Source: Turbatrix aceti
Taxonomy: Eukaryota; Nematoda; Chromadorea; Rhabditida; Panagrolaimidae
Direction of reading: 5' to 3'
Assembly (NCBI GenBank): GCA_963969345.1
Contig: OZ017766.1
Coordinates: forward strand, 5,704,001 to 5,768,000
Length of the DNA: 64,000 nucleotides
The notes beneath the pieces were generated by a model. That model did not search any database. It had not been told where the DNA came from and was given only the letters and a program-made list of their open reading frames with translations. Shown here one piece after another: positions 53,438-64,000 of this stretch. A program made the position numbers and the translations under genes. Each line of letters begins with the position of its first letter. Positions within the stretch are counted from its first letter, which is position 1.

Positions 53438-54485
53438 ATGTGGTGTCCTGATGATGCTTGGATTATAGACATCATCAAATACACTTCTAAATTTACAACA
53501 TTTATTACCATTCCATTGTACAGTATACTTCTATTGTGTTTTATAAAGAAGAATGAAAAAATGGATGCATACAAATATTTTGTTATGAACCAAGCATTCT
53601 GGTGTTTTTGTCTTCATATCTTGTTAGCAGTAAATTTGCCGTATTTTTTACCTCCCTTATCCGGTGGATTTTCTTTTGGATTACCCAAAACGCCATTACA
53701 ATCTGTGATAGCAATACAGGGTGTCGTTCTCTGTACTGGAAATTGTTTCTATGCTTCAATGGTGGGGTTTTTGTATCGATACTCATTGGTAAGTTGTTTT
53801 TTTTTGTGGTTGGTGCGAACCCTAACGCGTTATTTTACAGACTATGCCGGGTAAACTGGCGTTATTTGCAAAAAGCAAGAGTTTTTACATCGTCTGCGTT
53901 TCCGTAAATATTGTACTTGCTGTCATTCCTATATCTTTATTTTGCCTAAAGTATGACGTCACACCGGATGATGTGAAAGATGTTGTTATAGAACACTATC
54001 CCAAATATAAAATATACCTTTCTGAATCATCATTAATTGTAATAGATAATCGTTTTCTGGTCAAACTTGCGGTTCCTTACATTGTGCTTGCTGCAATTTT
54101 GTACATGGTAGTATTTAAAATTATTCACCTGTCAATCACGCGCGTGAAAGAGCTTCGAATAATGCATCACCAAACTTCGGTTATTCGTAGTCATCAGATA
54201 CTGCTTATTTACAATATTGTTCAGATGCTGATGCTTATCATATTTGTTTCTGTATCTTCTGCTTTTATCTTGGCATCATGGACGCTAGAGCTGAATATTA
54301 AGAATTTTGTTAATCTGCTGCACTGTCTGGCTTACTACAACGCTATCGGGCATTGCGTTACAACACTATTTATGATTCGAAAGTACCGAAAATACTGGAT
54401 GTCTTACTTGCCTTGTAAGAAGGTTTTCAAGCTCAAGGTCCCTGATTTTGATATGTGTAAACAAAATATTTCTCAAAAAACATAA
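53438..54485 (+). CDS. Srh-like seven-helix chemoreceptor
   Basis: Exons 53438-53788 (117 codons) and 53841-54485, phase-0 intron of 52 bp, 331 residues. Start MWCPDDAWIIDIIKYTS is preferred to an in-frame ATG four codons upstream. Landmarks: MDAYKYFVMNQAFWCFCLH, PPLSGGFSFGLPKTPLQSVI, exon 2 opening TMPGKLALFAKSKSFYI, YDVTPDDVKDVV, RSHQILLIYN, and RKYRKYW in place of YREYW. TMPGKLA subgroup. Confidence 0.87.
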
Positions 54486-55043
54486 TTATTCATTCATAAA
54501 TATATAAATATTCGGGTTTTTAATAATGCTATAAATGTTAAAAGTACAAATTGGTTGATATTACTTCTACGAAGAACATTTCTAAGTTTTGCTTACGTGA
54601 AAGGTACGGAGAGAGCGGATTACAAAGGTTTAGGTACATAATAATAGTATGCATATTGGTCAGGTCTGCCTGCAAATTGCCAACTGACGCACGCAGGAAA
54701 ACCGAGCCGCTGTGTTGGTGGAAAAATTTTTCCGTTGTTTTTGCAGGAGCTACGCGTCTGCATATCATGTTATATAACATTGATCCAATTAAACAAGTGG
54801 AAAAATAGCGGTTATTTGTTATAATTTTTATAGTCATCAAAAAAATCCTGGTGTGTTATATGAAGCTGATAAACAGTCGTCAGTTGAGCTCATGTTTTTC
54901 TATAACCCAACTTGACGTCTATTTTTGATTCATACGCGCGGACGCCCGGATTTTATCAGGCTTTGATTACCGTTATTAGTTAATTTCATTTAATTCTTTT
55001 AGGTTTTTTTTACACTGTGCACGCCATTTGACAATATTCGATC
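54486..55043. other. Intergenic, no gene seen
   Basis: Spacer between a receptor gene and the choline-kinase-like gene. No feature recognised. Confidence 0.5.
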
Positions 55044-56484
55044 ATGGCTGATTTTCAAGAGAACTTGTATGTTTTTTTATTCAATGCAGTCATTAAAAAA
55101 AATTCAGGTCCATTAAACAAATCATAGAATCCTACGATCTGACAACAGATCCCAATCATCATGCTGAACTTATGGGAAAGATACGAACTCTGTGTGCAGA
55201 TTTTTTGGGTGAACCCTGGAAATCGGCAAAACAACATTAAAGCAAAACCAGTAACGTCAGTTTGGCTCATTTTTTTGGGGCAACATAATTTGTTAATTTT
55301 TTAGTGGCGGTCAGAGTAATTTGCTTTTTATGTGCACTCTGCAGTCCAAAGAAAACACGCCCCCCGAGAAGGTGCTTCTCCGCGTCTACAGTACACCCAA
55401 GTCAGAAACACAACTGATAACCGAATCTGTTGTTTTCTCGCTTCTGTCTGCGAGGGGACTGGGACCTGTATTGTATGGCATTTTCCCGGGAGGTAGACTG
55501 GAGCAATTCCTGCCTTCAAGACATCTGATTGACAACGAACTGGCTGATCCTGCAATTTCCAGAGCGATTGCCCGAAAATTATGTAAAGCCCATCAACTGA
55601 AGGCCCCGGTTGAAAAAACGTCCAACTTTATAATGGATTCCATTGATACGTGGTTTGAACATGTTAGTTTAGGATTTTGTTGGTATGACCAAAAACAAAC
55701 AAAATTGTTTACATAAAATAAAAAAAAATGAAATAATTTTTTTTTAATAAATGTGTTTTTAATTAAAAATTAAATTAAAAATTTTGTTTAAAATATTTTT
55801 TCAGGTTAAAAAAATCGTTAACCCGGATTTTACCATACCAATACCAGAACATTATCATGCGTATGGTGCGCCAGCTGAAGTCAATCTCAGTGACATTGCC
55901 ACCGAAGTTGAATACCTACGATCTATTCTGGCGCATTGCACTTCCAGTCCCATTGTATTCAGTCACAATGACCTGCAGAAGGGAAACGTACTTTTGCTTG
56001 ATGGCGATGAGGAAGCGGACATTGATTCCCGAATTGTCTTAATTGATTACGAGTACGCAGCTTACAACTTTCGAGGCTTCGATTTGGCAAATCACCTTGT
56101 TGAGCTTCTTTTTGACTACGAGTATGAACATCCTCCGTACTATACCATATCTCCTGACCAGGAACCGACAACTGAGATTATATCCAACTTTGCTGCTGCA
56201 TACCTTGAAGAACTCAAGCCAGGTGCTGGTCCTGCTGAGGTCCTGGCTCTTGTTGAGGTAAGTAGAAGATTTTTGTAATATTGTTTCGAAAAAAAATATT
56301 TTTTATGCAAAAAAAACATTTTTAGGAAATCAAAGCCTTCACACCAGTTCCTTTCTTTTTGTGGTTTGTATGGTTTGTCATGATGTCTAAAACATCCTCT
56401 GTCAAATTTGGTTACTTTGCTCATGCCATGGATCGTCTTGGGTGGTACTACAAGACAAAGCATCGTCTAACTGGCATTTGTTAA
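55044..56484 (+). pseudogene. Choline/ethanolamine kinase-like gene with apparent frameshift
   Basis: Exons: 55044-55066, 55108-55255, 55305-55662, 55805-56257 and 56326-56484. Together they encode ~380 residues of a choline/ethanolamine kinase, which would phosphorylate choline or ethanolamine with ATP in phospholipid synthesis. Visible: GGQSNLLFMCTL (ATP loop), the Brenner-type motif VFSHNDLQKGNVLLL with catalytic Asp and Asn, LIDYEYAAYNFRGFDLANH (second choline kinase motif) and the C-terminal YFAHAMDRLGWYY. In exon 2 the frame breaks: the N-terminal part (LCADFLGEPWKS) runs into TAA at 55238-55240, while the continuation NNIKAKPV to the exon end is in another frame. The shift is one base, near an A-run at about 55228-55231. 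This may be a sequencing error, a recent inactivation, or a splice I have not found. All catalytic motifs downstream are intact. Confidence 0.7.
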
Positions 56485-56792
56485 TTTCTTTACTGTAAAA
56501 TCGTGTTTTGATAAATTTTTTATTTAAAATTAAACTACTTTGAATATGGTTTCGAATTTTGGAAACCTTTGAACGAAATAAAAAAAGGGGTGTTCGCGAG
56601 CGCTGATAACTGTGACAAGGCCAGAGGGCATTGTCGGGTATCGCTCGGGAACCTGCGGTCAGAGGCAAAAAAATGTTTTGTTTAAGATCGTGGAACAAGA
56701 CGGCAAAATATCGATTATATTTATAGCTTTGTTAAAATATTTGCATTATCTTCAAATTAACATACGCAATAACAATTTTAAAAACAATCAGT
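56485..56792. other. Intergenic, no gene seen
   Basis: Short spacer between convergent genes (choline-kinase-like on plus, Ly6-like 9 on minus). Confidence 0.5.
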
Positions 56793-57351
56793 TTAATGCG
56801 AAAAAAGTGTTACGGCAATTGCTGTCGCGATTGCAATGCCAAAAATTGTCATTTCAGGTGCAGAGCATCGATCGTTGCACAAATTTTTGTCACACATGTA
56901 GTAGTAAAAATCATAATTTGGTAGAAAATTGGAAGTGAAACGTCTGCAAGATAAAAACTTTTATATTTGTTATGTGAAAATAATTACATACCTTTGTGTG
57001 CATTCGTTTACATTGGTTAGGTTGCTGCCATCATAAGTTCAACTTTTAGATTGCAAACATAAGTGCAATTGTTGACCACCATTCAATGTGTCGTTAACTA
57101 AAAAAAGAGTATTCTCAAATTTTGATATTTAGAATAAATTGAAAATAATATTTTTACCGTATCCGCAGTATTTGCAATTGTCAACTTGTGAAACACCATT
57201 GGAGATATCGATGTAGCACTTCAGGGAGCTGGCAACTGAAACAACAAATGTTAGTAGTTTTCATTATCGGAATGCGGATAAAAATCAATTTACCTGGCAC
57301 AATCGATAGCAAAATGACGCTAGCTAGGAAGACACCAAGGTGAATTTTCAT
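56793..57351 (-). pseudogene. Ly6-like eight-cysteine gene (9), disrupted
   Basis: The four-exon structure of copies 7 and 8 is preserved on the minus strand, from the ATG at 57351 (MKIHLGVFLASVILLSIVP, a signal peptide) to the stop at 56793. Exon 2 has LKCYIDIS and NCKYCGY, and the last exon has YMCDKNLCNDRCSAPE and a hydrophobic tail. Exon 3 contains an in-frame TGA at 57039-57041, between LCLQSKS and TYDGSNLTNVNEC, where copy 8 reads straight through. Splice sites look good, so inactivation is recent, or the stop is a polymorphism or a sequence error. Confidence 0.72.
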
Positions 57352-58658
57352 GACGACACTTTGGTTCCGAGAAAAATGATAAGTGATGCGGCTTGTAAGG
57401 AGTGGTGTGTTTTTTGTGATAAAAAAAGTGAGTATCGTCACTTCCCTTAGTCATAAACGTTTATCATTGAAATGGATCGTTACACTTCTATCAGACATTG
57501 TATGTAAAAGGCTGTTGTCCATACCGCGGGTGCATAACGTCATTTTTTGCAGGTTGACACCCCCGTGTTTGTATAACAGCGTGAATCATTTTACAACTTG
57601 AATTGATGTTTTTTTAGTTGTTGATTTCATTCTTTGCTCCAAAAAATCTATAAAATGGCCGGCTCAAAAGATATTGAACAAAATTTTGATACAGAAAAAG
57701 AGACACTAAAAATCAGAATTTAAAATTTTAACGACTACATAGAACAACAGCTACAACAAAAAGACCGACACAAAACTGACAGTATTGTATGCTGGGTACT
57801 CTCATGTCAATGCTCTAATGTCAGATCAACCGGCTCAAAGGTGCGTTCACGCAGACTAGCAAGACACGTAGGTAAACAAACCTTCATATCATGGATTCAA
57901 GGAAAAAGTGAATTTAATGAGAAGAGTAAAACGTTTATCACTGAAATGGATTGTTCCATTGTCTTATGGATCATACCGCTGGTACCTCACGTCATTTCTT
58001 GCAGGTTGTCACCCCTGTATTTACAACCGCGGGAATCACTCTGAGGAACCAGCGAAACAACTTGACAAGTTGGTTCATTTTAATAAAAATTTAATGATTT
58101 AAAAATTTAATGAGCACCTTATCACCTTATACTTTAGAATATCTAAAAAATATTCAGCAAAAAAATGTTGGATAATAACAAAACCGATAAAATCAATAAA
58201 ATAATTTTAACGCAATTACATCCTCTCTAACGTTTTAAAGAAACTGAACTACAATACTGAACTTTGAACTAAATTTTTGAACTTTGACTCAAAGTCCTCC
58301 AAAGTCTAACATGAGTCGATGAAATACAGAGCTCATTAAATCTCAATAATGTTATAAATGCGTAAGCCTCTAATACGAGTACAAACTGATGTATGTTAAC
58401 ACCAATACAATGCTACCAAGAACTTTGCAGCTTTTAAGCAAAACCACTTATGGACCTGAACATTACAAGCTTGTTTTATGATAAACATGCAAACAAATGT
58501 TACTCGTCAGTCTAGTTATGCCCTTTGATACGGCCTTCCGATTTACACCTGCCAGACATCATAATTTTTTTCTATTGGGAAGAACAATATTATTGTATAA
58601 GATATTTAGTTACCTTTCACTGCAGTCAATGGTCTAATTATTATTTCGTTGAATAAAA
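57352..58658. other. Intergenic region with a diverged local duplication
   Basis: No confident gene. About 110 bp at 57455-57590 (GTTTATCATTGAAATGGATC, CCGCGGGTGCATAACGTCAT, GCAGGTTGACACCCC) recurs with changes at about 57930-58040. A short open segment at 57770-57880 reads CWVLSCQCSNVRSTGSKVRS followed by RRLARHV and could be a remnant of a zinc-finger transposase. Confidence 0.4.
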
Positions 58659-59715
58659 ATGTGGTTTCCTGAAGATACGTGGATTATAAATTTGATCGAA
58701 TACACATCTATGTTTACGACGTTTATTACTTTCATATTGTACAGTATACTTTTACTATGTTTCATAAAGAAAAATAAAAACATGGACGCATATAAATATT
58801 TTGTCATGAACCAAGCATTTTGGAGTTTTTGTCTTCATATCATGTTGGCAGTAAATTTACCATACTTTGTGCCACCCTTATCCGGCGGATTTTCTTTTGG
58901 ATATACTAATACGCCATTTGAATCGGTGATTGCAACGCAATGTGTTATTCTCTCTATTGGTAGTTGTTTCTACGCATCTATAATTGGGTTTGTGTATCGA
59001 TACTCATTGGTAAGTTGTTTTTTGTAGTTGTTGCAAACCATATCGCATCATTTTACAGACTATGCCGGGTAAACTTGCGACATTTGTAAAAAGCAAGATA
59101 TTTGGCATTGCATGTGTTTCCATCAACATTGTACTCGCTCTACCACTCTTGTTATTTTGCTTAAAGTACGACGTGACAATGGATGATATAAGGAGTATCG
59201 TTCTAGAATACTATCCCCCATATCAAATATACCTTTCTGAGCCATCACTTTTATTATTAGATAAAAACTTTCTTCTAAATTTTATAATTCCGTATATCGG
59301 AATTTGTGCAATTTTAATCGCAGCAGTTTTTAAAATAATACACCTGTCGGTCATGCGTGTGATCGAGCTTCGAAAAATGCGTCAGCAGACTTCGGCTATT
59401 CGAAGTCATCAGGTACTGCTTATTTACAATGTTATTCAGATTCTGCTGCTTCTCATATTCATTTCTACGCCCTATACTCTCATCATGGTCACATGGACGC
59501 TGGAACTAAATGTGAAAACATTTACTAATTTGCTACACTGCCTGGCTTATTATAACGCAATGGGTCAGTGTGTTACGACACTTATTATGATTCGGCATTA
59601 TCGAGAGTATTGGATGTCATTCTTACCTTTCAAGAAGTCCAAAAACGTTAAAACTTTTCGTGTTGCTGAAATATCCACTCGATCTGCTCGAAATGTTGCT
59701 ACACAAAAATTCTGA
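58659..59715 (+). CDS. Srh-like seven-helix chemoreceptor
   Basis: Exons 58659-59009 (117 codons) and 59059-59715, phase-0 intron of 49 bp, 335 residues. Landmarks: MDAYKYFVMNQAFWSFCLH, PPLSGGFSFGYTNTPFESVI, exon 2 opening TMPGKLATFVKSKIFGI, YDVTMDDIRSIV, RSHQVLLIYN, and RHYREYW. TMPGKLA subgroup, and the last member of that subgroup in the window. Predicted sensory-neuron receptor; ligand unknown. Confidence 0.87.
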
Positions 59716-60238
59716 TTTTGGTTTGTCGCACTGAAATATTCTGCCAAATGTAATCAACTTTTGTTTTTTATGCTTGTTTAAGTAAATAAACGTTTGCATA
59801 ATATAACATAGTATACTATATATATGCTGCTTTTGTACCATTGCAGGCATTTTGAAGGTTCAATCATCATCGCAGACCTTCTTGTAAGACGCTATGATAC
59901 AAATCTAACATAAGTTCTTGCGGCAGGCCGAATTATGATCTTTATTTCGGTAAATAAATAAAAAAACAAGGCCTTTTAATTCAAATGTATTTAAATAATC
60001 GTTTATACCATTGTTTGTATTATTCAGAAACATGGTGTCTACTGAATAACTTGTTTTTTCATAAGAACAAAAATTAAATTATTCAGTATTTTTTTTGCCA
60101 AGTGTCAACATTATGTATCATAGATATAATAAAATTACCCTATGTATATTGAATTTTTACGCCATGTACATGTTTGAGCATAAATGACGGTTGTTTACTT
60201 ATACTGCAGTTGTATTTTTTTAAGCAAGCGGTTAAACA
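59716..60238. other. Intergenic, no gene seen
   Basis: AT-rich spacer between two receptor genes; nothing recognised. Confidence 0.5.
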
Positions 60239-61348
60239 ATGTTGTTACCCGATGACAAATGGATTATTTGCTTTATTAAGTTTATTGCCATTTTAACAAC
60301 GATTATTACCCTTCCTTTGTACGCCATTATTTTATTGTGCTTCATAAAGAGAAATTATAAAATGGATACAAACAAGTATTTTTTAATAAACCAAGTATTT
60401 TGGTGTTTTTGTCTTCACATGTCTTTGGCCATCAATATACCGTATTTTTTACCCCCACTTACAGGGGGATTTTCGCTAGCATACTCCAAATCGCCATTTC
60501 ATACGCTTTTGGTTACACAGTTTGTGGTGATTTGCATTGGTAACTCGTTTTACGGTTCGGTTATTGCATTTGGATACCGGTATTTATTGGTAAGTTGTTC
60601 TTAAATGTATGTACAGTTTGGTTTTTTATTATCAATTTTACAGACTGTACACGCAAAATATGAGTTATATTTGAAAAGCAAGTGGTTTTATGTCGTTTGC
60701 GTTGTTGGAAATATCTGCTTTGTTGTCATCCCACTGACTGTGTTTTCAATCAGATATTTCCACGTTACACGTCACTACGTCAAAAGTATTGTAGTTAATG
60801 AACATCCCGAATACTCGGTATACCTTTCCAAATCCTCGTTATTTGTGATCAAAATAAGTTCCATGTTAATACTCATTATTCCGTATACAGTAGTTGACTG
60901 TATTTTGTTTCTTACGGTAGTTGTACTCTGCTATTCATCTGTCAAACGCGTGATTATGCTTCGAAAGATACACCGTCAGACCAGGATAATACGAAATCAT
61001 CAACTGATTCTTGTGTATAACGTTATTCAAGTATTCATTCTTTTCCTGTTCATCGGTGTACCTTTTACTCCCCTAATGATAGCATTTTTAATGAAAATTG
61101 AAGCAAAAAAATGTGTCAACATACTATACTGCATTGCATATTTCAATGCCATGGCTCAGGGTGCTAACATACTCTGCATGATTGGTCCCTATCGAGAATA
61201 TTGCATGTTACATTTATTATCATTAAGGAACGCCGCTGGCAATATGGGAAAAAGAATTCTTCGAAATTTTAAATTGAAACTTCACCAGTTCTTCACTCCT
61301 TTTATTGTTTTCACGGCTTTCAGGTCCTTGCAGTATGCAATATCATGA
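60239..61348 (+). CDS. Srh-like seven-helix chemoreceptor with long tail
   Basis: Exons 60239-60589 (117 codons) and 60644-61348, phase-0 intron of 54 bp, 351 residues, the longest of the family here. Landmarks: MDTNKYFLINQVFWCFCLH, PPLTGGFSLAY, GYRYLL at the junction, exon 2 opening TVHAKYELYLKSKWFYV, RNHQLILVYN, and GPYREYC, where the usual W is C. The cytoplasmic tail is ~20 residues longer than in the others and basic. Features of both subgroups are mixed. Confidence 0.84.
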
Positions 61349-61410
61349 CTTTTCCTAAACCGATTAACCGTAATACAAATATTTATTCTAAACATGTCAA
61401 AACAATAAAA

Positions 61411-62453
61411 TCAGAATAACGCTTTCGGTGCAGTATATGTACTTGATACATTTGTAATTTTAGGTAATTTCTTAATAGGCAGAAATGACATCCAATACTC
61501 TCGATAAGGGCCAATCACGTAGAGTATTGTACCACCCTGAGCGATAGCATGATAATAAGCTAGGCAGTGAAATAAATTAAGAAAAACCTTTGCATCCATT
61601 TCCGCGGTAAAAAATCCAACTAAAGTAACATACGGTAGATACAGAAACACAGTAGTTAAAAAAATTTGAATAATGTTGTAAGTAATAAGCATCCGGTGAT
61701 TTCGCGTAGCAGTAGTCTGTCGATGCAACTTTCGAAGCATGCGTGTGCGTTTGAATGACGATTGAATAATTTTAAACTTCATTAGAAACATAACAATAGA
61801 CACTGCAATATAAGTGTACGTGACTTTTATCATGAAATTTTTGTCCACAACAAACAACGATGGTTCGGATAAATAAACTCTGTCTTGAGGGTTTTGCTTT
61901 AGAATAACACTTTTAACATAATCCGGTGTGACTTCTTGAAGTTTCATTGATAATACCACAGTTGGGAAAGAAACAAAGACAATATTCCCAACGACGCAGC
62001 CGACATAAAAACACTTAGTTTTCAGAAATGCCGCGTGTTTACCGTGCACAGTCTGAAATATAATTAAAGAATTAAAATGTCTCACAAAGAAATGCAACGT
62101 GCCAAGAAGTATCGGTATCCAAAGCCAAGCAGCGATGCATAATACGCATTACCAATGCCAATAAAAACTAAAATCGTCGCTATAATTGATCCAAATGCCG
62201 TTTTAGGTAGTCCCAAAGCATATCCACCAGATATTGGAGGCACAAAATACGGCAGATTGACGACCAATGAAACGTGTAGAAAAAGGGACCAAAACACTTG
62301 GTTCATAAGAAAATACTTGTTAGCATCCATTTTATGATTTCGCTTCAAAAAGCATAACAATAATACAATGAACATACACAGAGTGATAATTGTTGTCAGA
62401 ATGACAGTGGTTTTGATCAAATTTAGAACCCATTCTTTGTCGGGTAACTGCAT
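61411..62453 (-). CDS. Srh-like seven-helix chemoreceptor, GGYALG subgroup
   Basis: Exons 62453-62103 (117 codons) and 62052-61411, 330 residues. Keeping the family's 117-codon first exon and phase 0 requires a GC donor (G|GCACGT) in place of the usual GTAAGT; the acceptor is TATTTCAG and the intron is 50 bp. Landmarks: MDANKYFLMNQVFWSLFLH, PPISGGYALGLPKTAFGSII, GYRYFL, exon 2 opening TVHGKHAAFLKTKCFYV, RNHRMLITYN, and GPYREYW. The stop codon is ~60 bp from that of the convergent receptor at 60239. If the GC donor does not work the gene would be defective. Confidence 0.8.
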
Positions 62454-62984
62454 ACTTTGAAAGTGCGTGCTACCGTTACAAAATGTATCCGCAGAATTTT
62501 CATACTAAAAAATTCGGATATTAGGTTGCACATAAAGTTTGCATATTAGTGTATGTGTATTAACACTACTTTCAGATAAAATTGTATTTGCACAAACATA
62601 CACATGTATACATAAGTTATTTTACTTAGTTATTTGCATTATGCACAATTAGCTTTTGAACCTGTATACACATACATAATTCTGTAATAACGGTACAATA
62701 CGGAATATGATAAGTGGTATCAAAAAACTTGCATGAGTACATGGGAGAATTTGTTTGTTTACGAGTAACTAATGTATGGGTAACTATGTGCTATAACCAT
62801 GTAAAATAAAAAGTCAATCGGTTGTGTCAAGTACGCGATACAACCGAACTGCTCAAAATTTGACATCTCTGGTTCAGAATGAGCTGCCGGATTTTCCAGC
62901 GTCGCACAATGGGAAATTTCCCCTTTACCAAAAAATCGTACGCACACGCATGTTTTTCTGTACGCAGACGGAAAAGCCCGATGA
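62454..62984. other. Intergenic, no gene seen
   Basis: Spacer between an intact receptor and a truncated one. The missing part of the truncated receptor is not found here. Confidence 0.45.
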
Positions 62985-63174
62985 CCAATGAAAAGTGCAG
63001 AAAAAGGGTCCAGAATGCTTGATTCATAAGAAAATACTTGTTGGCATCTACTTTTTTATTTCTTTTTATAAAACACAACAAAAATATCCCGTATAAAGGA
63101 AACGTAATAACCGATGTAAATACAGCATTGAACTTTATAAAATTTATAACCCATTCGTCTTCGGGTAAGAGCAT
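62985..63174 (-). pseudogene. Truncated Srh-like receptor fragment
   Basis: From the ATG at 63174 the frame reads MLLPEDEWVINFIKFNAV, FIKRNKKVDANKYFLMNQAF and LFLHFSLVIG, clearly helices 1 and 2 of the GGYALG subgroup. After about 60 residues (near 62985) similarity stops abruptly and the frame continues into unrelated sequence. No helices 3-7 or second exon follow on this strand. It is a fragment left by a deletion or an incomplete duplication. Confidence 0.8.
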
Positions 63175-63416
63175 TTGTGTTACCAGTAACAAATGAAGTG
63201 ACTATTGAATAATCTTTCTGACATCTGTTGTTAGTAAACTTTAAAAAAAATTTCAAAAATGGTACGAGGCTCGGAGGATACTCTAATCAGCCGTATTTAC
63301 AAAAAGACGCTAATACAGTTTTATCAAAAATTCGTTATGAGAAAACCATATTAAAACTGCGCAGACTGCGTTTCATTGCATTGTAAGAATTCCTTGTTGT
63401 CAGCCAACAACCAAAA
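63175..63416. other. Divergent spacer between receptor fragment and receptor
   Basis: Short AT-rich region between head-to-head sequences; no promoter element identified. Confidence 0.4.
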
Positions 63417-64000
63417 ATGCCGTTACCTGACGACGTATGGGTTATAAACTTTATCAAAAGCACATCTGTTTTTACATCAGCTATTACTTTTTTTCTGTAC
63501 AGTATACTTTTATTGTGCTTCATAAAAAGAAATAAACAAGTCGATGCCAATAAGTATTTTCTCATGAATCAAACGTTTTCGGCTCTCGTTCTTCATTTAT
63601 CATTGGTTGTCAATTTACCATATTTTTTGCCTCCAATATCCGGTGGCTACGCTTTGGGACTACCTAAAACTACCTTTGACTCAATTATAGCTACGATTTT
63701 TGTTTTTATTGGTATTGGAAATTCGTATTATGCGTCACTGCTTGGTTTTGGATATCGATATTTTTTGGTATACTACATTTTTTGTGTTTTACATTTTTGT
63801 TTTTAATTTTTAATTTTCTAGACAGTACACGGTAAACATGCGGAATTTTTAAAAACAAAGTGTTTTTATACTGGATGCGTAGTCAGCAATGTATATTTTG
63901 TTGGCTTCCCAATTTTGGCACTGACGATAAAACTTCCTGACGTCACACCGACTTATGTAAAAAATGTTGTTCTGAATCAATACCCTGAAGCCAAAGTATA
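63417..64000 (+). CDS. Srh-like seven-helix chemoreceptor, GGYALG subgroup (partial)
   Basis: Exon 1 63417-63767 (117 codons) and exon 2 from 63822 to the end of the window, phase-0 intron of 54 bp with donor GTATAC. Landmarks: VDANKYFLMNQTFSALVLH in helix 2 (the usual FW is FS), PPISGGYALGLPKTTFDSII, GYRYFL, and exon 2 opening TVHGKHAEFLKTKCFYT. Helices 5-7 lie beyond the window. Very similar to the minus-strand receptor at 62453. Confidence 0.85.

Noticed and set aside
1..64000. CRISPR arrays, bacterial operons or rRNA genes
   Set aside because: No regularly spaced short repeats, no ribosome-binding sites before frames and no rRNA-like stretches; the genes are clearly intron-bearing eukaryotic ones.

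Overview
The window looks like nuclear DNA of a nematode. Introns are mostly short and AT-rich and end in a TTTTCAG-like acceptor. There is a pepsin-inhibitor-3-type protein, a family known essentially from nematodes, and a tandem array of seven-helix receptors resembling the nematode Srh/Str chemoreceptor superfamily. The species cannot be named from the sequence. All gene models below were assembled by eye from splice signals and reading-phase agreement.

Left third (1-21 kb), mostly single genes: the 3' end of one P-loop GTPase gene and a complete tandem paralogue; a convergent multi-helix membrane protein; and a giant 11-exon gene (5278-18059) for a predicted 2225-residue coiled-coil protein whose acidic C-terminus carries repeated W-x-W motifs. 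A BRI3-like small membrane protein gene lies antisense inside one of its introns. Then come a type I membrane glycoprotein and a pepsin-inhibitor-3-like secreted protein, both on the minus strand with TATA boxes.

Middle (21-45 kb), gene-poor and repeat-rich: one Srh-like receptor, eight-cysteine Ly6-like small surface-protein genes, a 3.4 kb composite inverted-repeat element, a complete non-autonomous LTR retrotransposon (29959-32616, apparently identical 175 bp LTRs, GTACG target duplication, tRNA-Gly-like primer region), a 3.15 kb TIR element inside an intron of a Ly6-like gene, and a hAT-type transposase gene that seems to lack key catalytic residues. The two composite elements share an inverted ~1.3 kb segment with exon-like pieces.

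Right third (45-64 kb), a chemoreceptor array: ten further Srh-like two-exon receptor genes or parts, with two more Ly6-like genes (one disrupted) and a choline-kinase-like gene with an apparent frameshift. Nearly every receptor has exon 1 of exactly 117 codons and a phase-0 intron. The arrangement fits an expanding chemosensory locus in which receptors lie among small, probably GPI-anchored eight-cysteine proteins. Any functional link between the two families is inference.
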